A stretch of DNA of 64,000 nt from Siphonodentalium dalli (Eukaryota > Mollusca > Scaphopoda > Gadilida > Siphonodentaliidae): positions 109,356,004 through 109,420,003 of the forward strand of contig CP136064.1 in assembly GCA_032622095.1 (NCBI GenBank). Reading direction: 5' to 3'. Both the position numbers and the translations under genes were made by a program. Under the pieces are notes generated by a model, which saw only the letters and a program-made list of their open reading frames with translations, was not told where the DNA came from and ran no database searches. Each line of letters starts with the position of its first letter. Positions within the stretch are counted from its first letter, which is position 1. Positions 11,366 through 22,501 of the stretch are shown here, in pieces.

Positions 11366-11640
11366 AAAACTAAAGTTAGCCGCTCTCGGCCAATCAGAAT
11401 GCTTGTTTTTAGTGACAAATACTCAATTGAATTACAATATAAATTCGATGATTGAATGATAAGCTTGCGTGTCCATACTTGGCTTCTCGAAATCGTTACC
11501 ATAAACATGTATATAACAAAACGATAACTGGTAGAAAAAACACAAATGCTGGTGACGTAGTACCCTATTCGTAATGCTTACCAGTTGTAGGTCATTGTGC
11601 GAAAGTCAGTATAATATATAGCTTATTGAATTCAAAGCCA

Positions 11641-12858
11641 TTGGGAATGGTATAACCCTACTATAGTATACACATGAATCCGAATACCAGTTAAATTGAT
11701 CGAGGTGTCAATCCTGCGCTACAACTAAGAACATAGGGAATTCAAGGCATATATTTCACACTTATGTGCCAAATATGTCCATACAGTTTTGTAGCATGAC
11801 GTAATGTCTACACCATCCATTTGTCAGTATGTACGGGACACAAACTCGTCAAAAATTGCCATTTATTTTGAAAATAATCTAAATAATAGTAATTTCGCGT
11901 GCTGAGATTTACCATGAGATTGTTATATGAAGTGAACGGATAAATCGGTGAACTTCGTCACGGATACTTGAGTACTTTCAACGCAGCACATAAAGCGATG
12001 GCGACTTGGTAAGGGTAGATGTGTCCAATCAACTGGACATATTTCACTAAGGTTTTCTCAATCAGAAATACATGAATACTATGAAAAAGCAGTCAGCTAC
12101 GTTCGTGTGACCTTTCATTAGCAAATCTCACTGATATAATGAAGTTACCATTCAAGCCAGCTATTATATTCAAATTCTCGAGGCGGATTTTGGCACTTAA
12201 GTACGGAAAGTCAATCTTTTGTTCACCCCAGTAATGATAGGTTATGGTTACGAACGAGAGAGAGGGAATTCATGAACCTTTGAGCGAGAAAATCATAGTA
12301 AAAGGTTACCGGCGGTCAAGGGACACATCCACCCGTTCCAAGTGACCATGAGGATGTTCACCAATTTACCCGTACCCGTTGCCGTCGGACGGGTATCGCA
12401 AAACTCGCTACAAATGTTGGATGGCGTGTTGTATAATATGACACTTCGTAAAATAATATATGTATCACTTTTGAACTTTTGACTTATGTTATTTACGAGT
12501 TTGCATGTTTTCGCCGGAATACAGGGACATGACAATCTTCGGGATGGGATGGAATGCGGAACAGAATGACAATCTGTGGAACATAATTTGAAATTGCGTT
12601 GGGCGGCCAATATCTCGAGGAATTTATCGATTTCAGCTGATTTATTCCATATAATGGGGCGTGTCGTGTATCCAAATGTAGGATTAGAAACAAAGAATGT
12701 ATTTCCCCCCAAATAGTTCCTTTCGCCGTGAATTGTGGCAGAAATTCGCTCCAAGAAAGAGGGCCTCCGTTTTCTCGCAAAATTAGAATGGCCGATTGAA
12801 GCCGTTTGGTGGTTCCAACTAAGCCGTTCTTGGCAGCACTGTAATCCACAAAATACGA
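11641..12858. other. intronic, nothing recognised
   Basis: Two overlapping minus-strand ORFs (12293-12754 and 12493-12849) lie here, but neither resembles a known family and they use different frames of the same DNA. I see no repeat boundaries. Confidence 0.4.
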
Positions 12859-13471
12859 CTATAGACCGTGTATCAGAGAACGCCTAAAATATGTTTTTTT
12901 TAAAGGGATTTTGCGTCGTTGTTGTTGTTGTTTTAGTTGTTGTTCTTCCTCCCATTGTTCTTCCTTCATTTCAGTAAGCTTTCTTAAATGAAGGATATTG
13001 CTGCTACTTCTATTCGGTGGGAGCAGGGTGTGGTCGTCCCGGTCCCTCTTCGGTGGTGAGGTCACGATGTCCGCGGGTTGTAGTCATCCGCTGCATCCGG
13101 ATCTGGAGACGGTGGTAGAGATGGCGGTGTCTCCATAATCGCCACGAAGTCGGCGGCAAGGACGAACGGCGTGACATCAGCCTCCATGTCCGTTCCGCTG
13201 GTGTTGACTGGATCAGCGACGGTGAGCTGGTGGTTCTGCTCAGGGGCCAAGTGGGGGAAGCTGTGCGTCTCTCAGCTTTCCCTTGTATCCACCTGGCCCT
13301 CCTATCGGCGCCCCTGCGGCGACGTGATGTTGTCTCTTTCTTCTCCTTTGTCTTTTTATTCCCGTCTTTGGTAGTCTGGCTAGCCCCGGACCGGTGGGTT
13401 CGGTCGGTCCACAATTCAAACCGCGTGGTGACGAGATATCTCGTCGCGGGAGCTGGATGCTGATTTAACAT
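12859..13471 (-). pseudogene. degraded GC-rich coding-like segment, unknown family
   Basis: Much richer in GC than the surrounding intron. Reading on the minus strand, a plausible protein moves across frames. A basic stretch (TTKDGNKKTKEKKETTSRRR) comes first. A Pro/Asp-rich stretch with DMEADVTPFVLAADF and PPSLPPSPDPDAADD lies in another frame at about 13250-13062. A Glu/Gln/Lys-rich stretch follows in a third frame at 13065-12859. The order (basic, proline-rich, coiled-coil-like) fits a decayed retroelement ORF1 or gag-like protein, but I recognise no domain. Composition alone could also produce these frames. Confidence 0.3.
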
Positions 13472-14248
13472 ATATAATTACACAATTTCCCATTTAAGAC
13501 GACCATGCATATCTCACAAACGTCCGAACTGATTCGTAAAAGTCAAACACGAATCGCTCGAGTAAAAGCTATATTTTACAAATCTGGTACACAATTCTAG
13601 GATAAACTATTCGAAATCTCATAACAAATTAGGCATGCACAGCACCGGCTATAGGGGCAGACTATACCAGTGGAGAAAACACACCGTCAATTCAAAACAC
13701 ATAATGTATCGATAAATCAGCCTCCAAGTGTGTACACAACTTCTACATGTATTAAGATCTATAATTTTAATCTTCCCAAATCAATCGCATATTTCCAAGT
13801 CTCCACTAGTCTTCTTTCCTATATTCAAATATATGTACGAAGTGATTTCACAGTAGACAAAATGGGCGTGTTCACACACTTAACTAATCAACGATCAAAA
13901 TACACAACAAAGCGTGGTCGCTAAACAGGTCACTGAGTTCATTTTCGGTGCAAAAATTATTTGAAATTACCTTGATTGCTTTAAATATTGAAAATAAGTT
14001 GAGACTTATTCAAATATACGATTGCTAATGGCCGTTCCTTGAGTCGTTCAAATTGACATAAGGCCGCGAAAACTTCAGAAAATATAACTGTACTTTCCCC
14101 ACCAGCAGTACAGCAATTCAGCTGGACACACCATGCAGCATCACAATAAATTGGCATGACGACTTAACGAGGGGTGCATGGTCTCAATCAAGCGCCGCTG
14201 ACAAATGTATATAACCATAATGTGTCATAAATGAGTAATTATCCTCAC

Positions 14249-14335
14249 CTTGTAAAGTGATATAAATCTTACTGAACATCCCACCGACGAGGAAGGCTAG
14301 CGCCGGGCCAAATACTGTAATGCTCAGTATGACAC
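14249..14335 (-). CDS. SLCO/OATP-type transporter, coding exon 2
   Basis: 87 bp, 29 codons, phase 1 on both sides. The acceptor TTTTGCAG ends at 14336 and the donor GTGAGG starts at 14248 (minus strand). The residues VILSITVFGPALAFLVGGMF correspond to TM5 of OATPs, where the family has a conserved G-P-x-x-(G/A)-F block, followed by KIYITLQ. Joined to exon 1 it completes the split glycine codon of FYVG, and joined to exon 3 it completes a Glu codon. Phase agreement on both sides supports the exon strongly. It is too short to stand out as an ORF on its own. All exons seen are symmetrical (phase 1-1), so skipping this one would keep the frame but delete one membrane span. Confidence 0.88.
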
Positions 14336-14688
14336 CTGCAAAATCATTTTAAAGATGCTCAATTGTCTGATGAGTCAACGTTCGACTAACCAAGCAGCTA
14401 AACACTGAACATTCTGCATCCGATATCAGTTGTAACACACCGATTCCAATATAAATGCGTTATCGTCTGATCCCAGATATCACAGCTGCCATTTAGAAAA
14501 ATTCACTTTTATACAAAAGATGGACAGAATGAAATAATTGAAGGAAAAAAACACAAATAGTCATAGGTAGAATACTGTGCTAACATGCAATGTACCATAC
14601 AATAATGTCCAAACTGCAGATAGATTTCAGAAACAATGCTAACCATGCACGGTCAAATATAGTATAAAATGTCCCAAAATGTGCTTTT

Positions 14689-14989
14689 TATCAACATTTT
14701 GTGCATCGAAATTTTTCCAGATTGTCAAATATCTAACATCCGAAGCCACTTGATTTTAGAGTTATCCATCTTCATCCGCAATTTGGTCCGAGACCGTCTG
14801 CTTGACGTATATTTTCCAGGCCGCCAAAAATAAAATTAGATATCTCGGAAAATAAAACAAATTCAAAAATCGATATCTGATCACTCTGAGCTTTGATGGA
14901 TGGGTTCCTCGACTCGAATCAAATAATTTTTACCCCGAAGCCAAAGAAATGGTAATTTGGGAGCGTTAATTCGGATTATGCAACTTTAA
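14689..14989. mobile_element. partial MITE, AGGTACTCAATCCGAT family (copy 2)
   Basis: The right terminus CGGATTATGCAACTTTAA and the internal words TTTTAGAGTTATCCATCTTC and GGTCCGAGACCGTC match the 50.4-kb copy. A left terminus was not found, so the element is truncated or diverged there. Confidence 0.6.
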
Positions 14990-15196
14990 TAAATATAAAA
15001 CACACTCAAAGTACATTCTTTTCTCAAATAACATGAATGAAAATGATATACATGCACATATAAAAATGTTTAATTATTTAACAGCATTTCTACAGCTTTA
15101 ATCAAAACGAGTGTGGTCATGGAGAACTCGGCCCTTTTAACGACAACATGACGAATAGTCATAAGCCATAAATCTGATTTTGTGACGTCACTATTT

Positions 15197-15600
15197 ATAT
15201 GGGTAAGAATTACGAATAGCTAATAATTTATAGTCGTATATTTGTAGGACGGTCCAAAAAGCTTTTCCCAAAATTGACGACTACGAATCCGTTTGTGAGA
15301 AAAAGGTGCCGTTCAAACTTCTCGCCAGACACAGTAAGGTGATATGGTTCTGTTTGCAGTGATTACCTCTGTACTTAATTACGTTGTCAGGTCATAGTCA
15401 GTGGTAGGATTGGTGATTGCATGCATAACTTGCGTGCCGATGCTTGGCTTCTCGAAACGGTAATCGTAACTCGGGATTATTATGGCAAAACGACAACTGA
15501 TGGAAAGAACACAAATTCTAGTGACGTATATATTACTCTACACGTGATTCTTATCAATAGTAGTTCATTGTGCGAAATGTATCAATTGATTTTTCTGTAT
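15197..15600. repeat. dispersed repeat, uninterrupted copy
   Basis: The intact counterpart of the split repeat at 10600-10826 plus 11455-11640. The order of shared words is the same. It lies in SLCO intron 1, while the split copy lies in intron 2. Confidence 0.65.
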
Positions 15601-15683
15601 TTATCAATTGATTAAAAACTAAAATATGCGGATATAGTTTACGTGCGGTCGTTATTTACGTTTATAGCGTATAATATATAGAG

Positions 15684-15807
15684 GATATCTACACTTTTTG
15701 GTTGGATATATATGGAATTATCTCGTGAATGATGACACTCGAGTGGAAATTCATTTTTTTTTGTTATCACGAATAACTAAAAATCCAACCAAAAAGTGTA
15801 GATATTC
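15684..15807. repeat. hairpin-forming inverted repeat
   Basis: GATATCTACACTTTTTGGTT at the left and its reverse complement (15783-15807) at the right flank a 75-bp loop. It is probably a small MITE. An ORF starting at 15698 runs through it and is not considered real. Confidence 0.7.
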
Positions 15808-16228
15808 TGTTTATTATATGCCCGCTCAGTTGGCCCATGGCGCAACTCGAAAGAATGTTTCTATACCCAAGCACAGCCATGGTAATGAAATTGTGCATAT
15901 AAAAATAGTTCCATTTCGGACAGATTGGTTGAGGGATAAAGGGGCTATCATCATAGAATGTTTAACACAAAAAGTTAATTTATCACGTATTACATTTCGT
16001 TCAACCTGAATATTAAGTCTAGTTCAATGTGGTGAAGCGATGTTAACTCATCTATAGTACCGAATCACTTTTAATTTTAGCGCGGATGGATACGAGTGAG
16101 ATATCGATATGCAAAATACTACTATTGATGGCTTAGCATATACTATCATAATATTCGTTTGTAACATAAATAGCTTCAATCATGCACTCGTACATACAAG
16201 TTTTAAAATTATATTTACTGATACGTAC

Positions 16229-17003
16229 CAACATAGAAACCAGTTTTGACTTTCTGGCCGTTATCGTCGATGTACACACTGGCTAAGGCCACTCTCTGGG
16301 CCTTGGCTGTGCCTTGGATGAACATCCCTATCGATATTAGCCATATAGCCGCTCTCGTAAACTGGTTCTCTGTGCCAACACGGATAGACTCGTTATCGCA
16401 CGAAAAGCTATCCACCGAACCATTTCGCGCACACATGGGTCCTTCATAATCCGTTGGTCCCGAGAATCCCTGCGAATGATTCTGGGTCATCCATTCTGAG
16501 GAACCTGAACCCTCTTTGAGTACGAACGCGTCTCGTGAAATGTAATACGGTATGACGCAGATGACGCTGGCTATGCCGAATATCACGCACGCAATTCCAA
16601 TCGTAACCGGTATATGCACCTTGTTCGCTATGTAACTCACTCCTATGGTAACCACGAGGTACCCGATCTCGTTAGCGCTTAACAGAATGCCACTCTGTGA
16701 GCTCGTGAGCCCGAATTGGCGCTCTAAGCTAGTGATTTGTGATGCGAGATAGATAGTCAACGTGCTGGTTAGTAGGGTTGTGATGCTCGCGAACCCAACG
16801 AATGACGGGACATTCTCGAATCTCCTCAAGCAGCCCGGCTTGCACGATCCGAGTCCACACCCGTGGGTGTGCATGGTTGTCATCAGTAATTCAACGCCCC
16901 TCTTGAGACTACAAAATGCGAATTCAGCATTAAATATTAGTGAGTTTGCGATACTTGTTGTGTAGTTTCTGGCCGCAGGCCGGTTAGGATGGTCGGAATG
17001 CAT
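16229..17003 (-). CDS. SLCO/OATP-type organic anion transporter, coding exon 1 (N terminus)
   Basis: ATG at 17003 is followed by 258 codons plus one base, then donor GTACGT. Residues 49-66 (CGLGSCKPGCLRRFENVP) match the Cys-containing lead-in of many OATPs. Predicted spans are TM1 at about 67-90, TM2 at 104-126 and TM3 at 132-154. SLERQFGLTSSQSG (92-105) is the conserved loop before TM2. After TM3 comes a polar segment of about 60 residues with two Cys, then TM4 (219-240) running into GTAKAQRVALASVYIDD, the family's conserved Y-I-D-D block. Human OATPs are about 640-720 residues; the 352 encoded here cover TM1-TM6 only, so the gene is cut off in this window. The start could lie upstream in an extra exon, but the Cys-rich lead-in suggests the N terminus is nearly complete. 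The substrate cannot be told from sequence. Confidence 0.9.
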
Positions 17004-19550
17004 TGTGCAGTTCCCTTCACCCTCAGTTTGCGATACACGTCAGATTGGAATTATTATACGTGTACGTGTACCAATACTTGCGGATTTTCAACGCGACACA
17101 TATTAAATTGACAGCGACCATGTGCTCATGTATGTCTAGGTGCGAATTATACATTAAAAGTTGTTGAAATATTTTGACATAATATGTTATAACAATGCAT
17201 AATAGAAAGTTCATGCATGGGTTATGAAAGATCGTGTAGTGCGAGTGGGATGTTTGTAACCGAGAGTGTGCAGCTGTTTGCCAGTTTTCACACGAAGGGT
17301 GTGCTGCAGATATAGCGAAAGAATATCAAATTCCGGTAACAACAATTTTCATTACTATTGGTAATTCTGGTATATTATACCGTTCATATTTGTTTCAGTT
17401 CCATTTGATTCCCAGTTCTCAGTTCCTTATTCAGCCTCAGATTCGAAAAAAATCGCCGATAACGCAGCACGAATTATTAAACCAACAACAATTACACCGA
17501 GGCTGGCTACATGGTTATCGAAAGCGTATCCCTTAATCTCCTATCCCCAGCTTCATATTCCAAAAAATTAACCTGAATAGCGACAGAAAGGAATCATCGC
17601 AATTTTATGCCAACAACAACACCGATGCTATATACTTCAGTGTCCAAAAAAGGCGCATCCCGGGATCCCCCTATCCCCGGCCACAAAATGGGCTTTATAT
17701 AACCGAGCTAGTATATAGAAAATATCACCGGGATCCCATATCCCACATAGATTCCGACGAGAGTGGGATTTTTGAACAGAATTTCTTCCCAAATTCCCTA
17801 TTGTGCAAATACTGCTATAGTGGGCGCTTTGGTGGCGAATTCGTCCATGCCTACCTACAGGGGGAGATAACTATCGGAAAATTACCCCCGCACCAAATTA
17901 TATCGGGCCACAAATTGGGCTTAAACCAATCAAATCAATAATAGACCATTCCCATGTATACTTTTTTAAACTGATGGAATAATCCATTTAGTAAAGAAAG
18001 AGTTAAATAATGGTAAGATGTTTCTATATATGGGTTATACTTTTTGCTGGGAACAATATTCGCATAAGAGATTAGTAACATGCAGAAATACACGTACCAA
18101 AGGTCACTACTGTGTCAGGATAACGAGTAGGCCGCGTTTACTTTGTCTCCGACCAAAAAATGCCACTTACAGGAACTCCAAGAAAGTGAATACATCGAAC
18201 AACAACTGCGGTGAAAACACACACAATCCAAATAATTCCAGGCTAAATTAGCGGTACCTATATAATCAAAGGATTGTAATATTAAATCGTTCCCAAATCG
18301 AATCGAATCGCACACGGATTGCCGCAAACTGAATTGTATGACTACCAGCAAAAGTTTTATTCACCTCGCGGTTTGACTTGCTAAGGAACCGATTAATAGT
18401 GCAACACCATATACCAGTATATTATACATATGCGTTTCATGCCTCGATGAAAACGATAAACTATTGTTTAGCGTCTGTATGAAATGTTTAACTAGAAGCG
18501 CGGACATCCATGCAGTTAATTAAGCCATGATAATGTAGGCCAAGTCACCTGTAACGTTTATAAAATTACTGCCAACAGTCATATTTTATGTTTCTGTCTT
18601 AAGTTGTGGTGAAAGTGGATAAATAAAAGTTGAAGTTAACACAGGATTTTGCCCACGGTGATCTAGTACAAACAAGAAAGATATACTTAAACCGACACGC
18701 CGTGTGTTTGGATAATACAGCCTGCTGACGATATAAAACCATCAGGTTGTAACCTGTTTGACAGAAACGATCTAGTCAGGTGAAGAAACGAACACACACA
18801 ATATGTTCCAACTCGCTTCGCTCGAACTAACATTAATGATTTATTGAATAGTAACAACTAATTAAATTGTATATATTTTTATATTTTAATACGCACAATT
18901 CAAATCTACACCTACATGTGCTGCCCATGGCTCCTGTATATAGATGTAATAGCATATACGCACATGCAAACATCACAATGAACAAACGCTGGATGGGACA
19001 ATGTCAACGTTAAAACTGATGAAAAAACGAATAATTCCCAATAAGTTAACATGAAATTATACGTGAGGGGTATATAGAGTGGCTATGACATAGTAAAGCT
19101 TGAACAATACTATTAGGGTTCATATATGATCGTACATGGGGTGAGAAGATCACAGAACTTACGCTCACGTGAATTGGCACCTTCCGTGCTCGGTACCCAT
19201 AATACTCACGGGCGAATGACTCAATTATATATGATGTGTCGTGGTTAGTTGCAGTATATATATGGTTGTCAGGTGGTTAGCACCGGAAGAAACTTGTAAA
19301 GCCGTTTTGGTCTCAAAATGTGCGGACTGATTTGCAGAAAATCAAATGCAAAATCCGCTTTGGGGAAAATTCCCAATTCTACGTGGCGTCCAAGATGGTC
19401 GTAAATACTGCCAGTCACTCTCCAAACTTGGAGGTCAATAAATAAATAAATGTAGAATCTCTGTCCAACAATAGCCGCCAAAATGGGCAAACTCGAATTA
19501 TATTTAATGGCTAGTCATTCAAGAGCATACAAATGATTGCTGTGGAGTAT
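17004..19550. other. 5' flank of the SLCO gene; no other gene seen
   Basis: AT-rich. It should contain the promoter and any 5' UTR exon of the transporter, but I cannot place either. Bases 17929-18010 match a dispersed family also seen near 28740-28810. The short ORFs at 18018-18251 and 18115-18351 overlap on opposite strands and look like chance. Confidence 0.5.
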
Positions 19551-19551
19551 A

Positions 19552-20649
19552 AGGGTGCATTTACATTGCTATAGAACTGCACATAGATCTACACGCAGAC
19601 TAGTGTAAACGGGTTGATATAGAAATGCACACAGAAAGAAAACGGTATTAGTTCGTGTGAGCAAAAATCGTATGCTATATGTCACGGTCAACGCCGAAGC
19701 ACTGCGACAGGCAAATCTGTTTTGATTAATCGGGCTTGGCGAATGTGTATTTCGAATATTGAACACGGACAGGGACGTGGAAACTTTGGTCAAAATTTTC
19801 AACAGTTGGAAATTTCATACCTGACACGACATTAGCTGTAATTTCCAAACCAACAATAGGTTGAAAATGATCTTGTAGTTTGATTTTCAAACATTTTATT
19901 GGGGGGGGGGGGGTTATTGTTTTCGGACCAATATTTGCATAATCTCCTACTTTTTATCAAAATTTTGGGCTGGAATGGCCATCAGCTGGAAATTTTCCAA
20001 CCTTATCATGGGGGCGGGTGTCAGGTTTGAAATTTCAGACACTTGGAAAGATTGTGTCCTGATCCCTCCCCGTGGCCAGTCAAAAACTGCTAGTTAATTT
20101 AATAAAACAATATTGTCCTACATTTGGTCAACATTGTCATTGGAATTGTCATCAGTTGGAAATTTTTACTACATTTGGTCAAATAAAGGGTGTTGTAGGG
20201 TGGATACCCATTCCATACAGATCCAAAATGGCCACCGCCAAGATGGTGTCAAACAGGAGACCTATATATATATAGTTGATCACCTGAAATCCTAAATATT
20301 GGTGGAATCTCCATCTAAAGCTATATGTGTGCTCTCTAGCCTCTATTTGTGTATACTGTTGTTTATTGTGTATTCCTATGCGATTTTCATTCTTTCTTCG
20401 AACCATTATCAAGTGGTATAAGGATACACTTTAAATACATGCGGCACATACCATATCGCTGTTGTCTGCTGATGGTAGATCCATTTTTATGTCTGGCCTA
20501 TACTGAAACGACTCGTAGTGAATTGTCAATTACAAGAGTACTGATCAGCGCGCGTTCACTATTAGTAATCATATTGTGATCACAGTAATCCGCGACACGT
20601 GACTTCATACAGATCTGTATACAGTTCTGTATCAGTGTAAATGCACCCT
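19552..20649. mobile_element. 1.1-kb TIR element (AGGGTGCATTTACA ends)
   Basis: AGGGTGCATTTACATTG at 19552 and its inverted counterpart ending at 20649 extend as imperfect arms of about 45 bp (shared AGAACTG and ACAGATCT). The ends resemble hAT-type termini, but I found no convincing 8-bp target duplication. The interior holds a run of 13 G (19901-19913) and ATGGCC-rich dispersed repeats (about 20070-20290), with no transposase. Confidence 0.6.
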
Positions 20650-20959
20650 AAAGAGAAACGTACACTCACAGCGATTCAAATATCTCTAAGGTATCTCACG
20701 AGAGAGCAAGCGAAGTTGGGTTTCATACTTATTTTATATACAACGTTTAAATCTCGACTTGTGGGGCGCCCACAATCAGACACACAACACGGGTTTATTT
20801 ATGCTATTTCATCTTCAATCGCGTAATATATATGTAATTAAGCAGATAATTTGATTAAACGGGATCCATCGAGTCAGTGCCTTTTTTACACAAGCAGAAA
20901 CATACGTATACTTGATAACTACTAACTCGGAGCAGTCTCACTAATGTACCCGATATTCA

Positions 20960-21399
20960 TTAAAGGCCCACTTAATTTTCAAACCCCCAGATCACATTAT
21001 ATAACATATATGTCATAGCATATTACAATTTAAAGAGAAAGCTCCAAAACATTGGATCCGGTGTAATAAACTGTGAACGTGTTGTTTTTGTTGAGGTACC
21101 GATGTGTTTTATGTGCTTAAGTTTCATCTGGACTACTGTAAAGTCTATTATTTTCAATGTAAGGGGAATAACTCTATGTCTTAGTTTGAATTATGTGCAT
21201 TCTGGGAGGGAGACGGGGGAACTGTTTCTATGATTTCTGCTATTTTATATTACTTTATGGGCACCATCTGAGACACAGACGTTCCAAATAGTGATGAGTT
21301 ATAGTATTTTAATCATATTTTATGTAATAGATTGTTATTAAAACTTTATATCAAGGCACTATAAAAAATCGGTGACTCGAAAATTAAATGGGCCTTTAA
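20960..21399. mobile_element. 440-bp TTAA MITE (AAGGCCCACTTAATTTTC ends)
   Basis: TTAA lies at both ends (20960-20963, 21396-21399) with inverted termini TTAAAGGCCCACTTAATTTT. The two termini differ by one base within about 20 bp. A truncated relative begins near 5588. It is non-coding. Confidence 0.8.
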
Positions 21400-21420
21400 T
21401 TATGACATCTATACGGGTTA

Positions 21421-21500
21421 AAACCTTTTAAAAAAAAATTTAAACATATTTTTATTGTAATATAATATAACAAGAAGGATCGGGGCACAAGTGATGACAA
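21421..21500 (-). mobile_element. 3' tail of a LINE related to the 54.4-kb element
   Basis: Read on the minus strand it contains ACTTGTGCCCCGATCCTT, then a T/A-rich stretch, AATAAAAATATGTTTAAA and an oligo(A). The 3' end of the LINE near 58010-58072 reads ACTTGTGCCCCAATCCTT, AATAAAATATGTCTAAA and poly(A). Only about the last 70-80 bases are alike, as expected for a severely 5'-truncated insertion. It lies 21 bp from the MITE at 20960-21399. Confidence 0.65.
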
Positions 21501-22000
21501 CTTACATAAATTCCTATATATATATTTTCCGTGTCTCACAATAGTAATAGTTGCCCCAAAGCAACTGACGAAACACGAAATATTTCGCATTTATCATAGG
21601 AATGCATGACGGTAAACTATGAACGCAATTTATCAAAACACAAAGGAGTACCATAGTACCATAGACTATTTTCAACAACAACAAAAAATTCCCACATACG
21701 CTGTGTGAGAGACTGTGTTACTACCTGGAAATTATATTTGGTTTTATTCAACAAAAAGCCACATACATTCGAAAGTTACTACGTTTTCTGCAACCGCATC
21801 AACGTATTTACCCCTCTTCCCTAATGTTACATATATCTGCTTCACATACAACTACAAGAAAACCAAATGTCAGAAATGGTAACGCGCTCAAGCTTCGATC
21901 ATATATTATATATTCATGATTGTAATTATAGAATATAAAATATATTGGTTTCGTGAATGACCAACTCAGAATTCCGTTAAAATAACAATAACAACCAGCA
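21501..22000. other. intergenic, nothing recognised
   Basis: AT-rich, without an ORF or repeat that I can identify. Confidence 0.5.
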
Positions 22001-22258
22001 CCTAATTAACGAACCGGCGGCCGACTCGGCCGACTCCGACCACAACCCCCAGTGGGCTGCAGAACGAAAAATGTCTATAAAAGTTGAAATATAAGACTTA
22101 CAAATTATCTTTTTTATTACTTTTATTTGTAATTGACATAGCTTGTCACAAACCAAAAATCAACATTATTGACATAATAATGTAAAGGACAATAAAGGAA
22201 ATTGAAATTCCCAACTACACATTTTACCGGACTCGGCCTCCGGGTCGCAGTTCGACTT
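22001..22258 (+). repeat. solo copy of the long TIR of the 43.7-45.8 kb element
   Basis: It matches, in the same orientation, the right arm at 45526-45801. Shared words are GACTCGGC, AGAACGAAAAATGTC, AAAAGTTGAAATATAAGACT, TTTGTAATTG and CCCAACTACACATTTTAC. No second arm lies nearby, so this is a solo arm or a truncated element. Confidence 0.75.
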
Positions 22259-22501
22259 TTAAATCCGTCTCAAAAATTCCCATTCTATAAATAAAAACCC
22301 CAGCGCCCAGGCGAAACAAGAATATCTACATTAGTATACACGAGGAGCGCGAAATAATAGCAACATTGAGTGAATGTGCAACGCTGAAATAACAGCTGAT
22401 TAAATAGAGTAATCAATTGGTTTCGACAATCAATCAATCAGTTTATTTCTCATGAACCTACACATAACTTACAGTAGGTATATGGAGATGATAACAGTTA
22501 A

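Larger units (their letters stand above)
10600..11640. repeat. dispersed repeat split by a ~630-bp insertion
   Basis: Bases 10600-10826 and 11455-11640 match, in order, a continuous copy at about 15197-15600. Shared words include CCGTTTGTGAGAAAA, GATATGGTTCTGTTTG and, after the gap, GGCTTCTCGAAA. The segment 10827-11454 is therefore an insertion. It includes a palindrome and a tandem pair, listed separately. No function is recognised. Confidence 0.7.
9842..14248 (-). other. SLCO intron 2 (4.4 kb, phase 1)
   Basis: It is bounded by the donor GTGAGG (14248 downward) and the acceptor TTTTTAG ending at 9842, both read on the minus strand. It is filled with two TTAA-type MITEs, a split dispersed repeat, a 132-bp palindrome and a GC-rich degraded coding-like segment, listed separately. 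Bases 13472-14248 hold nothing else that I recognise. Confidence 0.8.
14336..16228 (-). other. SLCO intron 1 (1.9 kb, phase 1)
   Basis: The donor GTACGT begins at 16228 and the acceptor TTTTGCAG ends at 14336, read on the minus strand. It contains a partial MITE, a dispersed repeat and a small hairpin, listed separately. Confidence 0.8.

Noticed and set aside
12293-12849. 153- and 118-codon minus-strand ORFs
   Set aside because: They overlap in different frames and show no family pattern; they lie within the SLCO intron.
16246-16965. Plus-strand ORFs over SLCO exon 1
   Set aside because: Antisense shadows of the transporter exon, which has clear family motifs on the minus strand.
19552-20649. 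hAT assignment for the AGGGTGCATTTACA element
   Set aside because: Ends look hAT-like but the flanking 8-mers do not match, so the superfamily was left open.
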